From positions 1 through 37,173 of the forward strand of contig CAJMQZ010000005.1 in NCBI GenBank assembly GCA_905215595.1: 37,173 bases of DNA. Direction: 5' to 3'. The notes beneath the pieces were generated by a model. The model was not told where the DNA came from. It made no database searches and saw nothing but the letters and a program-made list of their open reading frames with translations. Position numbers and translations under genes: made by a program. Source of the stretch: an uncultured bacterium (GTDB lineage Bacteria > Bacillota > Clostridia > Oscillospirales > Ruminococcaceae). Shown piece after piece: positions 7,066 through 14,641 of the stretch; the stretch's first letter is position 1; the number at the start of each line of letters is the position of its first letter.

Positions 7066-8839
7066 TTCCAAACAGCTCCTTCATCAGCACAGTTTCCTTT
7101 GCCTCCAACGCCTTGATGTCCTCGAAGATGGATGCAGACGGTTCCGGGGCTTCAAACTTATAGAACAGCCGGGTAAACGGGATCTCGTAGCCGATCTTAT
7201 CCTTTGCCGGGTCAATGTAGGCCAGCGGATTGTAGGGCAGAACATTTTTTGCCATGTAAGCGTCAATGTCATCGGACAAGGGGATGATCTCGCTGTCGGT
7301 GGCACCCTTGACCGGCAGCTTTTTGCCCTTCTTCAGCAGGAGCTTGCCGTTGGCATCGGTCTGTGCCGTCTCCACCGTCACCTTGGTAAAGCCGAAGAAA
7401 TCGTTCTTAAAAACCTTGGACTCCACAACAAGATCGTCGGCGGTGTAGACCTCATTCTGGTCAAAGCCCTCGTAGGCTTTGAGGATCAGGTCGATGCAGG
7501 CGTCATCCAGATCTACACGCTTGGAGCCAATGTTTTTGCGGCGCTTCACAAAGCACTTGCTGGCATCAATGAGCTGCACCCGTCCGCTGCGGCTCATGAG
7601 CTTGCCCTTGGTCAGAACCCAGATGTAAGTGGAGATGCCAGTATTGTAGAACAAGTCAGTGGGCAACTGCACAATGGCTTCCACCAAATCTTCGTGGATA
7701 AGGTAGCGGCGAATCTCGGAGGCACCGCTACCAGCATCGCCCGTGAACAGGGAAGAACCGTTCTGAATGATCGCCATACGCCCGGAGCCTTCCTTCAGCT
7801 TCTTTACGCCGTTGAGCATAAACAGCATCTGTCCATCCGAGATCGCAGGCAGGCCGGGACCGAAACGGCCATCATAACCACGCTTTGCCTCGGCTTCCAC
7901 CTGCGATTTTTCACGCTTCCAGTCAATGCCGAAGGGAGGGTTGGAGATCACGTAGTCAAATTCATAGCCGCCGAACGCATCATCGCTCAGGGTATCACCG
8001 TATTTCATGCCGGATGCGTTGCCGCCCTTGATCAGCATATCCGCCTTGGCGATTGCATAAGTTTCGGGGTTGAACTCCTGCCCAAAGCAGGTCAGGGTGG
8101 CATCCTTGCTAACATCCTGCAAGCGCTCGGTCAGGCAGCCCAGCATCTGCGAAGTGCCCATGGCCATATCGTAGGCAGTTTTGGTGCAGCCCTCGGCGGC
8201 GATCTGCTCTTTCTCCGGTGCGATCAGCAGCTCTGTCATCAGGTAAATAATGTCCCGGCTTGTGAAATGGGCACCAGCCTGCTCGTCATAGGATTCGGAG
8301 AATTTCCGAATCAGTTCCTCAAAAATGTAGCCCATGTCGGTGGAGGTGATCTTATCCAGCGACATATCGCCTTTGCTGGAGTTGAACTCCTGCAGGGTGA
8401 CAAACAAAACACCGCCCTTGACCATCAGCTTGACGGTGTTGGCAAAGTCGAAGTTCTCGATAATGTCCTTGACGTTGGAGGAAAAGCCCTGAAGATAGGC
8501 TTCAAAGTTGCTTTCCACATCGTCCGGCTCAGCAACCAGCTTGGCAAAATCAAAATTGCTGGTGTTGTAGAAGTCGAAACCGGAAATACGGCAGAGGATA
8601 CCATCACGGGCAGCACCCTCAATGTGCTGGGCATCCAATTTTTTTGCCATTTCCACAACGGCAGGCTTGGTTTTGCGGAGGGCATCATCAAAACGTTTCA
8701 GAACGGTCATGGGCAGAATCACCTTGCCGTACTCATGGGGCTTGAACAGGCCAACCAGATGGGTGGCAATCTGCCAGATCAGGTCGGCTTTTGCGCTGAT
8801 ATTGGCATCCGTCTGCTTTTGCAGTTCCTGCATGGACAT
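7058..8839 (-). CDS. hsdM: type I restriction enzyme, HsdM N6-adenine methylase subunit
   Basis: This 593-aa protein methylates adenine in the site chosen by HsdS, using S-adenosylmethionine, and is needed for restriction by HsdR. It has the N-terminal HsdM helical domain (IWQIATHLVGLFKPHEYGKVILPMTVLKRFDDAL), the linker AGAHFTSRDIIYLM, and the catalytic NPPF (300-303, motif IV). Motif I reads AMGTSQML (about 226-233) instead of the usual CGTGGFL-like form, a deviation in the AdoMet loop that may be a subfamily trait. ATG 8839 has GGAGG at 9 nt. It is the first gene of the hsdMS-accessory-hsdR operon, with its own promoter just upstream. Confidence 0.95.
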   Translation of the reverse strand: MSMQELQKQTDANISAKADLIWQIATHLVGLFKPHEYGKVILPMTVLKRFDDALRKTKPAVVEMAKKLDAQHIEGAARDGILCRISGFDFYNTSNFDFAKLVAEPDDVESNFEAYLQGFSSNVKDIIENFDFANTVKLMVKGGVLFVTLQEFNSSKGDMSLDKITSTDMGYIFEELIRKFSESYDEQAGAHFTSRDIIYLMTELLIAPEKEQIAAEGCTKTAYDMAMGTSQMLGCLTERLQDVSKDATLTCFGQEFNPETYAIAKADMLIKGGNASGMKYGDTLSDDAFGGYEFDYVISNPPFGIDWKREKSQVEAEAKRGYDGRFGPGLPAISDGQMLFMLNGVKKLKEGSGRMAIIQNGSSLFTGDAGSGASEIRRYLIHEDLVEAIVQLPTDLFYNTGISTYIWVLTKGKLMSRSGRVQLIDASKCFVKRRKNIGSKRVDLDDACIDLILKAYEGFDQNEVYTADDLVVESKVFKNDFFGFTKVTVETAQTDANGKLLLKKGKKLPVKGATDSEIIPLSDDIDAYMAKNVLPYNPLAYIDPAKDKIGYEIPFTRLFYKFEAPEPSASIFEDIKALEAKETVLMKELFGNA

Positions 8840-8877
8840 AGGTTTGTTCCTCCAGATTCTCTGTTTTTTACCTTTTA

Positions 8878-8906
8878 ATTATAGAATAGCACACTTTGCA
8901 TCCCAA
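8878..8906 (-). promoter_or_regulatory. promoter of the hsdM operon
   Basis: On the minus strand, TTGGGA (8906-8901) and a perfect TATAAT (8883-8878) are separated by 17 nt. The pair lies in the short gap between the 175-aa gene and hsdM, so hsdM can be transcribed independently of the upstream fusion methylase. Confidence 0.6.
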
Positions 8907-8916
8907 AAGTTGGACT

Positions 8917-9444
8917 TTAAGCAATTTTCTTTGTATCAATCATTTCTTTCAGCTTGTTCCGGAAATCCGTCTTTGTGATTTTCAAGCCGTTCGCGCCCAG
9001 TCGCACTACCGGAGGATACCCCTCTGTGCTTTCAATTTTTGCGATGACGCTGCCGGAATCACCCTTGCTGGCGCCACTGTGGGGCATCGGGCCGACCATG
9101 ATCAAAGCATACTGGGGTTTCCAATGAGCCTTTTCAAAATCGAAGGTCTTGCCGTCCTCATAATCAAGGTGCAGCTCAAAACGGTCTTTGGAAAGTCCCA
9201 GACTCTTGGCAATGGAAAGCAGCACTTCCGCTTTCACGTCCGACCGCCCGATCACAATGATTTTTCCGGTTTTATAGACCTGATAAAGCGGCTTACTTTG
9301 AAGCAGGTCTTCCATGCCAAGCATTTTAAGGAAAGTTTCCAATTCGCCGGTGCGGTTCAGCATGGACAGCGCAGCAGGTAGATGATCGTCCAATTCCTTT
9401 CGGATGTTATCCTCCAGTTCGAGCAGTTCTTCGACATCAAGCAT
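8917..9444 (-). CDS. uncharacterised 175-aa alpha/beta protein coupled to the fusion methylase
   Basis: The ATG at 9444 lies inside the end of the methylase-S fusion gene (8-nt overlap), showing translational coupling. The N-terminus is acidic and helical (MLDVEELLELEDNIRKELDDHL). A likely alpha/beta fold follows: YKTGKIIVIGRSDVKAEVLLSIAKSLGL looks like strand-loop-helix, and later QYALIMVGPMPHSG gives another strand and loop. A basic C-terminus (LKITKTDFRNKLKEMIDTKKIA) ends the protein. No nuclease motif is identifiable. Because it always shares a transcript with the methylase here, a role as partner or effector of that protein is plausible but unproven. A longer upstream reading in the same frame lies wholly inside the methylase gene and is unlikely. 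Confidence 0.8.
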   Translation of the reverse strand: MLDVEELLELEDNIRKELDDHLPAALSMLNRTGELETFLKMLGMEDLLQSKPLYQVYKTGKIIVIGRSDVKAEVLLSIAKSLGLSKDRFELHLDYEDGKTFDFEKAHWKPQYALIMVGPMPHSGASKGDSGSVIAKIESTEGYPPVVRLGANGLKITKTDFRNKLKEMIDTKKIA

Positions 9445-11194
9445 TGGTTTCTTCACTCTCCTCATCGAACACATGGTGGAGCTTGTTGACGGCTCGTTCC
9501 AGCCGCAGCTTGAGCATGGCAATTTCGTCCAGCATTGCCTGATACTTCTGCGCAACCCGCGACTGCTCCTCCATGGAAGGCAGCGGAATCATTACGTTCT
9601 TCAGCTTGTCCACTCCAATATTGGGAATGGTTGCCCCCACCGTGATGCTTTTCAGGGCTGCAATGCCCTGCTCGCTGTCGAAGAAAGCTTTGATATAATA
9701 AGGGTTTGCCCTGCTTTCATCCAATTCGATGATATACAGGTTACCGTTTGCCAGAATATGCTGCCCATCCTTCACAGACGCAACGGCTACTTTATAAGGA
9801 TAGCCATTCTTGGACAGGATCAGGTCATTGTTCTTCAGGCAGTATTTTTCGTACTTCGGTTCGATGCTGGAAAGATACAGCAGCTTGTTATCAATGATGC
9901 CGTTCTGGATGTTTGCCAACATCAGGTACTGCATATTCGTCACTTCGTTAGACACCATCTTGTCCAACTGGCTGGCCGTGCAGGGCGCACCGCGCGTGAT
10001 GCTCTTGATAATGCTCTCGAACGACACACCATTCTGAAAGGTCGGTACCTTTTGGATATAGCGTTCCAGACTGAGGTTGTACTCATTGGCGCGAAGCTCG
10101 TCCAAGGTAACATCCTTGCTGTATTCCGAATCCGTGTGCAGGGCGGTAAGAATGGTAGCAATGTCATCCTGAAGGAACATATTCTGCCGCCGTCCTTTGT
10201 GATAAATTTCGGTGGCATCAATCATGCGAATGGTGTCGTTACCGTGGCTGAAAACAATGAGCGTCGTTCCGATATTGGTATACGGGAACATCTTGACCGG
10301 CAGAGAGATGACACACTCGATCATCTTGCGTTCCACAAAATATCTGCGCATCGGGATATCAATGCTGTTCCATGTGCTGCCATTAGTCATAATGCCAATC
10401 GCTTTGCCGCTCTCTGCAAGAAGGTCGCAGAGCAGCGCATTGAAAATCCAGTCCGAAGAGGTTGCCTTCGACAGCCCCGGATACTGTTCTGCAAGACGTT
10501 CCATATAATTGGAACCTTCGCCCAGATAACGCAGTCTCATGCCAAAGGGATAGTTGGAAAACATTTTGTCGAATCTGGGTATGTTCTTATCGTCTGCGAG
10601 CCGAAATACATCGCCAAGCCGTACCTGAACATTTGAGCCGAGAAGCTCTGCACGAATCCGTGCGATTCCGCCACGCTCCTCGTTAATCTCATAGCCAAAG
10701 TAATGCGCCTCCGGCTGGTTCATCGCAAATGAAACAAAACCGGAGCCGCTGCCGCAGCAAAGATCTCCGACATACTCATCAGGCTGCACATCCAAAAGAT
10801 GATGAACCAACGTCAAAATGGTATGGGGCGTTGCCATTGCGAGCTTCATCTCGTCTTCGTGTTCGGGCAGAAGTGCAGCCAGTGCAAATTCTTCGGCGGT
10901 GTAGTTATTCACCATGGGAAGAATCTGTGCCCATGCTTCTTCCGGAAGCTGCTCTTTTGCAAAGTAACGAGTGCCCTCGCTGATGTCCAACCGACCCTCA
11001 AAAATATCCTGAATCGTAACATCAGAGTTGGAGTTGTTCTGAGCAACCTTATAAAGAAGGTAAGCAGCCAGCGGCACATTGCTGCCGGGTTGGAGGCCAG
11101 ACTGGAGGAGACGCTGCGAAATCTCCTCGCTGATTTTCGTTGCATTTCCCCCGATGTTCACGTTTTCAAAAAAGTTTTTTACAATGAGCGACAT
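9437..11194 (-). CDS. N6-adenine DNA methylase with C-terminal HsdS-like recognition domain
   Basis: This 585-aa protein joins an HsdM-like methylase to half an HsdS. The N-terminal helical part (1-110) leads to an AdoMet-binding motif DLCCGSGSGF (144-153) and motif IV as NYPF (214-217), where a tyrosine replaces the usual first proline. From about residue 400 the sequence resembles one target-recognition domain plus spacer helix (IMIPLPSMEEQSRVAQKYQAMLDEIAMLKLRLERAVNKL). Such M-S fusions occur in type IIG and solitary methylases, but no nuclease domain is seen. ATG 11194 has GGAGG at 5 nt; an earlier frame start at 11233 is less likely. The gene has a strong promoter flanked by an inverted repeat and is coupled to a 175-aa protein. 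Confidence 0.88.
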   Translation of the reverse strand: MSLIVKNFFENVNIGGNATKISEEISQRLLQSGLQPGSNVPLAAYLLYKVAQNNSNSDVTIQDIFEGRLDISEGTRYFAKEQLPEEAWAQILPMVNNYTAEEFALAALLPEHEDEMKLAMATPHTILTLVHHLLDVQPDEYVGDLCCGSGSGFVSFAMNQPEAHYFGYEINEERGGIARIRAELLGSNVQVRLGDVFRLADDKNIPRFDKMFSNYPFGMRLRYLGEGSNYMERLAEQYPGLSKATSSDWIFNALLCDLLAESGKAIGIMTNGSTWNSIDIPMRRYFVERKMIECVISLPVKMFPYTNIGTTLIVFSHGNDTIRMIDATEIYHKGRRQNMFLQDDIATILTALHTDSEYSKDVTLDELRANEYNLSLERYIQKVPTFQNGVSFESIIKSITRGAPCTASQLDKMVSNEVTNMQYLMLANIQNGIIDNKLLYLSSIEPKYEKYCLKNNDLILSKNGYPYKVAVASVKDGQHILANGNLYIIELDESRANPYYIKAFFDSEQGIAALKSITVGATIPNIGVDKLKNVMIPLPSMEEQSRVAQKYQAMLDEIAMLKLRLERAVNKLHHVFDEESEETNA

Positions 11195-11216
11195 ACAGAC
11201 CTCCGTACAAGAAATT

Positions 11217-11296
11217 TGGTTTTCAAAAACCACTGTGTTCTTTGTGACATCAGTATAGCATGTTTTTATAAAAAGTCAAGTGGTTTTTGATAACCA
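11217..11296. promoter_or_regulatory. paired operator-like inverted repeats flanking the methylase promoter
   Basis: TGGTTTTCAAAAACCACT (11217-11234) and AGTGGTTTTTGATAACCA (11279-11296) are inverted copies with 17 of 18 bases matching. Each is itself nearly palindromic (TGGTT...AACCA). The common dyad centre (about 11256) falls on the -10 box. One copy touches the -35 and the other lies between transcript start and ribosome site. This is what is expected for a repressor that can bind both sides; which protein binds is not shown. An alternative, a short inverted-repeat mobile element, is disfavoured because no target duplication is seen. Confidence 0.65.
11252..11279 (-). promoter_or_regulatory. 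strong promoter of the fusion methylase gene
   Basis: On the minus strand TTGACT (11279-11274) and TATACT (11257-11252) stand 16 nt apart, both 5 of 6 to consensus. The start point would be near 11245, about 50 nt upstream of the ATG. The promoter lies exactly between two inverted operator-like copies. Confidence 0.75.
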
Positions 11297-11348
11297 TAGA
11301 ACAAAAAGCATAAAAGGCGGAGATTATAGGTGATAATATAAACATATC

Positions 11349-11377
11349 TTGCGTTGCAGCAAAAAAGACGGTACAAT
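11349..11377 (+). promoter_or_regulatory. likely promoter of the 11658-13106 two-gene unit
   Basis: TTGCGT (11349-11354) and TACAAT (11372-11377) are 17 nt apart. This would leave a leader of about 270 nt before the first gene. In the leader, AGGAG (11383-11387) lies before an ATG followed within three codons by TAA, and a weak inverted repeat (GGTTGT... at 11539 with ...ACAACC at 11582) is seen. No convincing gene or terminator was found in 11297-11657; longer frames there overlap the promoter or lack ribosome sites. Confidence 0.5.
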
Positions 11378-11657
11378 GTAAAGGAGAGTAGATGCCTCCT
11401 AATTAAAGCGCACAGAGCAAATAAGGAAAAAAATGTACAAAGGAATTTTGCGCAGAAGAGGTTTAGGGGGATTTGTGTAATAGGTGAAAGATGCTTAAAA
11501 ATTGGGAAGATGACCTATAGATACAACTTATTGGACATCGGTTGTGGTAGCATACAAACACAAAATAATGGTGGGCTACAACCATGATCTGAAAAGTCCT
11601 TCCAAAAGTGGTAGGGGGCATCTTTCTGAAAAAATGGGTGCAGGAGGAAAATGCAAG

Positions 11658-12533
11658 ATGCCTGAATTTAAAAAGAAGTCCGTTCGTTTTGATCATCTGG
11701 AGCCGACGTATACTAGTTATAGTACACAGTCGGAAATCCAAACCTATGATTTGGAAGATATGTTAAAGCAAATTGCAAGAGCAGAACCGATGGATACAAA
11801 GAAGATTATCGACGGAGATAGCTATATTTTTCATGTTTGTAAATATCATGATGAAGATAATCTCTGGGAACTACGTGTGCTTCGTATTCGGGAAAAAATA
11901 TTACCGGGAATTTTACATGATGATGGAACATATGAGCTGATTAAATTGGGAAATGATGAAGTTACGGCAGAATCGACTACACTGGCATATGCTCCAGCAA
12001 CGCATACGTTATACATGCAAAGAAACCGATTTGGAATAAGTATTCGCAATATGGAAGCATATCTAACGGAACTTTCGCCCAAAGATACCGTAGTTATATT
12101 AGCCGTAAAAGAAGCAAAAGCAGGTTTGTTGCGCTTGACAGAGGAAGCAAATTATAGAAAAGTTATAATGTCAGCAGAAATAAATCCGTTTGACGAACTG
12201 CCGAAGGAATCTCTAATGAAAGATTTTTTGAATGCTACAAGAAAGGCTAGAAGCCAATTTTGTCGGGTGGAATTAAGGGTTTCCAGAGGAAAGAACAATA
12301 CATTAGATGCTCAAGAGGCAGTTTCGTTTATAAAGGAAGCTCTAGGGTATTCCGGTACTAGAAAATTAGATGTCGTGATTGAGGATAAAGAAGACTGCGA
12401 AGTAGAAACGATTGATTTGCTAAGTAATGTTGCAAAATATGTTTTACCATTCAACTATTCAATGTCTAATCCCATTACGCATGAAAGATTGTACTTTAAT
12501 CTGAAAAGTGAAATTATAAAAGATGAAAAATAA
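11658..12533 (+). CDS. uncharacterised protein, DUF6731-like
   Basis: This 291-aa soluble protein starts MPEFKKKSVRFDHLEPTY. ATG 11658 is chosen because GGAGG (11643-11647) lies 10 nt upstream and the frame before it is not gene-like. The pattern of a short strand 'vrFdhlep', an N-terminal helical part, LWELRVLRIREKILPGI and then LYMQRNRFGISI recalls the DUF6731 family, from memory and not certain. There is no recognisable catalytic motif, signal peptide or membrane helix. Codon and base use are much more AT-rich than the flanking chromosome, which suggests transfer. It is followed after 27 nt by a membrane protein gene with a good ribosome site, forming a two-gene unit between a restriction system and an ART module. 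Confidence 0.75.
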   Translation: MPEFKKKSVRFDHLEPTYTSYSTQSEIQTYDLEDMLKQIARAEPMDTKKIIDGDSYIFHVCKYHDEDNLWELRVLRIREKILPGILHDDGTYELIKLGNDEVTAESTTLAYAPATHTLYMQRNRFGISIRNMEAYLTELSPKDTVVILAVKEAKAGLLRLTEEANYRKVIMSAEINPFDELPKESLMKDFLNATRKARSQFCRVELRVSRGKNNTLDAQEAVSFIKEALGYSGTRKLDVVIEDKEDCEVETIDLLSNVAKYVLPFNYSMSNPITHERLYFNLKSEIIKDEK

Positions 12534-12560
12534 CGTTATATAGGTAAGGAGATGAGGTGA

Positions 12561-13106
12561 ATGGGTGAAAAATTGCAAGGCCATCCACTTCTCTGGGGGA
12601 TAATCAGGCGCTTTCTAATGGCAGGTGCTGTTTCAGTAACTTTCGGAATACTATATCGCTGGCAGAATATAAAAATTGATAGGCTTGAATTCCTACTAAA
12701 TGCCATTATAACAAGCGCAACTGCATGCTCTGGATTTATTCTCGCATCAGTATCAATTTTAGTTAGCCTGAGCAATACACCGCTGATGAAAAAGATAAAT
12801 TCGACAGATGCAAAAAAAGAATTGCAATATCGATACAAAGAAAATTTGGTTGCAGGGCTTGTTTTAATTATAGTGAGTATCATTATCGGGACAAACACAG
12901 GAGAAGAACAAGCTGTTTTAGCAATCGGGTTCTATCCTTATATGGGTATCATCGGGTTTTATTTGATTAGTACGGTTAGAACATGTAAGCAATTGTTGTT
13001 CATCATTGATTATGGACCAGAGTCTGAAAAATATGGAACTAAGAAAAAGTCTGGAGTACCAAAGGGAGAATATAGAATAGGAAAACAATCAAAGGAACAA
13101 GAATAG
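12561..13106 (+). CDS. small integral membrane protein, partner of the upstream gene
   Basis: This 181-aa protein has about four hydrophobic segments: around residues 10-28 (LLWGIIRRFLMAGAVSVTFG), 44-66 (LLNAIITSATACSGFILASVSIL), 93-109 (LVAGLVLIIVSIIIGT) and 119-138 (LAIGFYPYMGIIGFYLI). The C-terminal tail of roughly 40 residues is polar and basic. The ATG follows a purine-rich AAGGAGATGAGGTGA site at a usable distance. No family is recognised. Small multi-helix membrane proteins paired with a soluble sensor are a common design in antiphage modules, and the location fits, but this is inference. A housekeeping role cannot be excluded. Confidence 0.75.
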   Translation: MGEKLQGHPLLWGIIRRFLMAGAVSVTFGILYRWQNIKIDRLEFLLNAIITSATACSGFILASVSILVSLSNTPLMKKINSTDAKKELQYRYKENLVAGLVLIIVSIIIGTNTGEEQAVLAIGFYPYMGIIGFYLISTVRTCKQLLFIIDYGPESEKYGTKKKSGVPKGEYRIGKQSKEQE

Positions 13107-13238
13107 CTGTTGTGATATTATGACAAAGACAGTAAGGTAGGCGATGGATATTACTATCTATAAAATATAGGACCGCTTTATTCTTTGAATTATCACTATA
13201 CTTTTCCGATTGTATTAAAGAATGCGAGCAGGCGATAC

Positions 13239-13267
13239 TTGACGTATGATATAACGTTTGCTACAAT
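13239..13267 (+). promoter_or_regulatory. promoter of the HTH-ART unit
   Basis: TTGACG (13239-13244) and TACAAT (13262-13267) are separated by exactly 17 nt. The pair lies 40 nt before the start codon, in a 200-nt gap without other genes. Confidence 0.75.
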
Positions 13268-13288
13268 AAAATTGATGACAAATGTTAT
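13251..13288. promoter_or_regulatory. inverted repeat overlapping the HTH-ART promoter
   Basis: ATAACGTTTG (13251-13260) and CAAATGTTAT (13279-13288) form an inverted repeat with 9 of 10 matches, spanning the spacer and the -10 box. The encoded protein has an Xre-type helix-turn-helix, so self-repression at this site is the simplest reading. Confidence 0.5.
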
Positions 13289-13306
13289 ACTTGCGGGAGG
13301 TGTCCG

Positions 13307-14179
13307 ATGAACACAGTCTTTGAGATTCGTTCAGCTTTACAATGGAGCCAGTCGAAATTGGCGGATGAAATCGGAGTGTCCTTTGCAACCGTAAACCGCT
13401 GGGAAAATGAAAAATCTACGCCGAATCGTCTTGCACAGGAGAAAATGCTTGCGATTTGCGAAGAAAATCATATCACGTTGGCTGAAATTATACACGATGC
13501 TATTATCGGAGATGCTACAGAAATCTCTGCTATGCATCCGGATAAAATGGTTTTATACCATGGCTCCAAATCAGGCATTCAGGGGAAAATCAAACCAGCC
13601 AGCCGTAACCGCTGTGACTTCGGAGCTGGATTTTATATGGGAACGGATCCGCTCCAGCCGCTTACGCTGATCTGTGACTATGAGCAATCTGTTTTTTATA
13701 TTTTATCGGTTGATCCTCATAGCTTAAAAACTTTGGACGTTCCGGCTGATATTGAATGGGCTATGCTGGTAGCATATCATCGTGGTAGAATGGAAGCCGC
13801 ACGAGGAACGAAGTTCTTCCAGAAGTATCAGGAGCTGGATAAAGGCTACGACATGGTGATTGGCAGCATTGCAAATGATAGAATGTTCTATGTTCTGGAT
13901 AGCTTTTTTGAAGGAACGATTACTGATACGGCATTGGTGAAAAGTCTGTCTGCGCTGAAACTTGGACGTCAGTATGTTGCTATTACGCAGAAAGCCTGTG
14001 ATGCGGTCAAGATCGAGCGTGAAATCCAATTGCTTTGGATGGAACGGCAGGCACTGAAGAAGGCCAGCGAGCAGAACCGTAGTAATGGCATTGCATTTGC
14101 AAACCAAATCTGCAAGGAGTATCGTAGAGAAGGCCGCTTTTTTGATGAAATCCTTGATGGTGCAAAGCAGAGAAGGTGA
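13307..14179 (+). CDS. Xre helix-turn-helix fused to DUF3990-type ADP-ribosyltransferase-like domain
   Basis: This 290-aa protein has an Xre/Cro helix-turn-helix at about residues 5-60 (LQWSQSKLADEIGVSFATVNRWENEKSTP). From about 80 it has features of the DUF3990/ART fold: VLYHGS (H85), the DFGAGFYMG strand (104-112, Y110), and YDMVIGSIANDRM (181-193), similar to the D-x-x-x-G-x-x-A-x-D signature of RES/DUF3990 toxins. ART domains move ADP-ribose from NAD to a target; activity and target here are inferred. GGGAGG gives a good start. It sits under a strong promoter with an overlapping inverted repeat, and the next gene starts 7 nt after its stop. DNA-binding control and a toxin-like domain on one chain make this an unusual toxin-antitoxin-like module. 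Confidence 0.85.
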   Translation: MNTVFEIRSALQWSQSKLADEIGVSFATVNRWENEKSTPNRLAQEKMLAICEENHITLAEIIHDAIIGDATEISAMHPDKMVLYHGSKSGIQGKIKPASRNRCDFGAGFYMGTDPLQPLTLICDYEQSVFYILSVDPHSLKTLDVPADIEWAMLVAYHRGRMEAARGTKFFQKYQELDKGYDMVIGSIANDRMFYVLDSFFEGTITDTALVKSLSALKLGRQYVAITQKACDAVKIEREIQLLWMERQALKKASEQNRSNGIAFANQICKEYRREGRFFDEILDGAKQRR

Positions 14180-14185
14180 ATCGTT

Positions 14186-14641
14186 ATGGATCTGATTCAA
14201 TTGAAACTATGCGATATTCAGGGCCGCTTGTTTGAGCTTTCTTTGCAAGCAGGCTATGACAGCGAGGATTTCATGAAGCGGTTCATGCGCTCTAAGGTTG
14301 CCCGTGATCTTGATTCAGAGTACAACCGGATGCAGTGGGCGGGAGAAGAATATCTTCTGGAGGAATTTGCAGACGAGTGCCCTCAGACGCAAAAGAGCAA
14401 TGCCCGGTATGATAGAGAAGTAATGTATTGGACAGGCTACCTTTACCGTTATTGGCACATTCTGACCAACGAACCCAGCAGAGAGATTTATGCGCAGGCT
14501 CCGGCTAAGACCATGAACACAAACTATCTGATGTTCCACACCATGGCTCCAGAGCTGGCAATTGAAGACTTGAAAGAACTGCACCAACAAAAGAAACAAT
14601 CTAAAAAACAAAAATCGAGAAAACCAGAACAGCAGATTTAG
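14186..14641 (+). CDS. uncharacterised partner of the HTH-ART protein
   Basis: This 151-aa protein starts 7 nt after the ART gene stop, using an AAGGTGA ribosome site that overlaps that stop, so the two are translationally coupled. It has an alpha-helical, acidic body (LKLCDIQGRLFELSLQAGYDSEDFMKRFMRS ... MQWAGEEYLLEEFADE) with a conserved-looking aromatic stretch MYWTGYLYRYWH (about 80-91). The C-terminal tail is very basic (KKQSKKQKSRKPEQQ). I recall similar proteins next to DUF3990-type genes but cannot name a family. Its position suggests a neutralising antitoxin, target recruiter or second component. An active site is not identifiable. Confidence 0.75.
   Translation: MDLIQLKLCDIQGRLFELSLQAGYDSEDFMKRFMRSKVARDLDSEYNRMQWAGEEYLLEEFADECPQTQKSNARYDREVMYWTGYLYRYWHILTNEPSREIYAQAPAKTMNTNYLMFHTMAPELAIEDLKELHQQKKQSKKQKSRKPEQQI

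Noticed and set aside
11217..11296. Miniature inverted-repeat transposable element
   Set aside because: The 18-bp inverted arms could be terminal repeats, but no flanking target duplication exists and the arms are placed symmetrically around a promoter.
11354..11587. 77-codon plus-strand ORF in the gap before 11658
   Set aside because: It begins at a TTG within the likely promoter, has no ribosome site and no domain.
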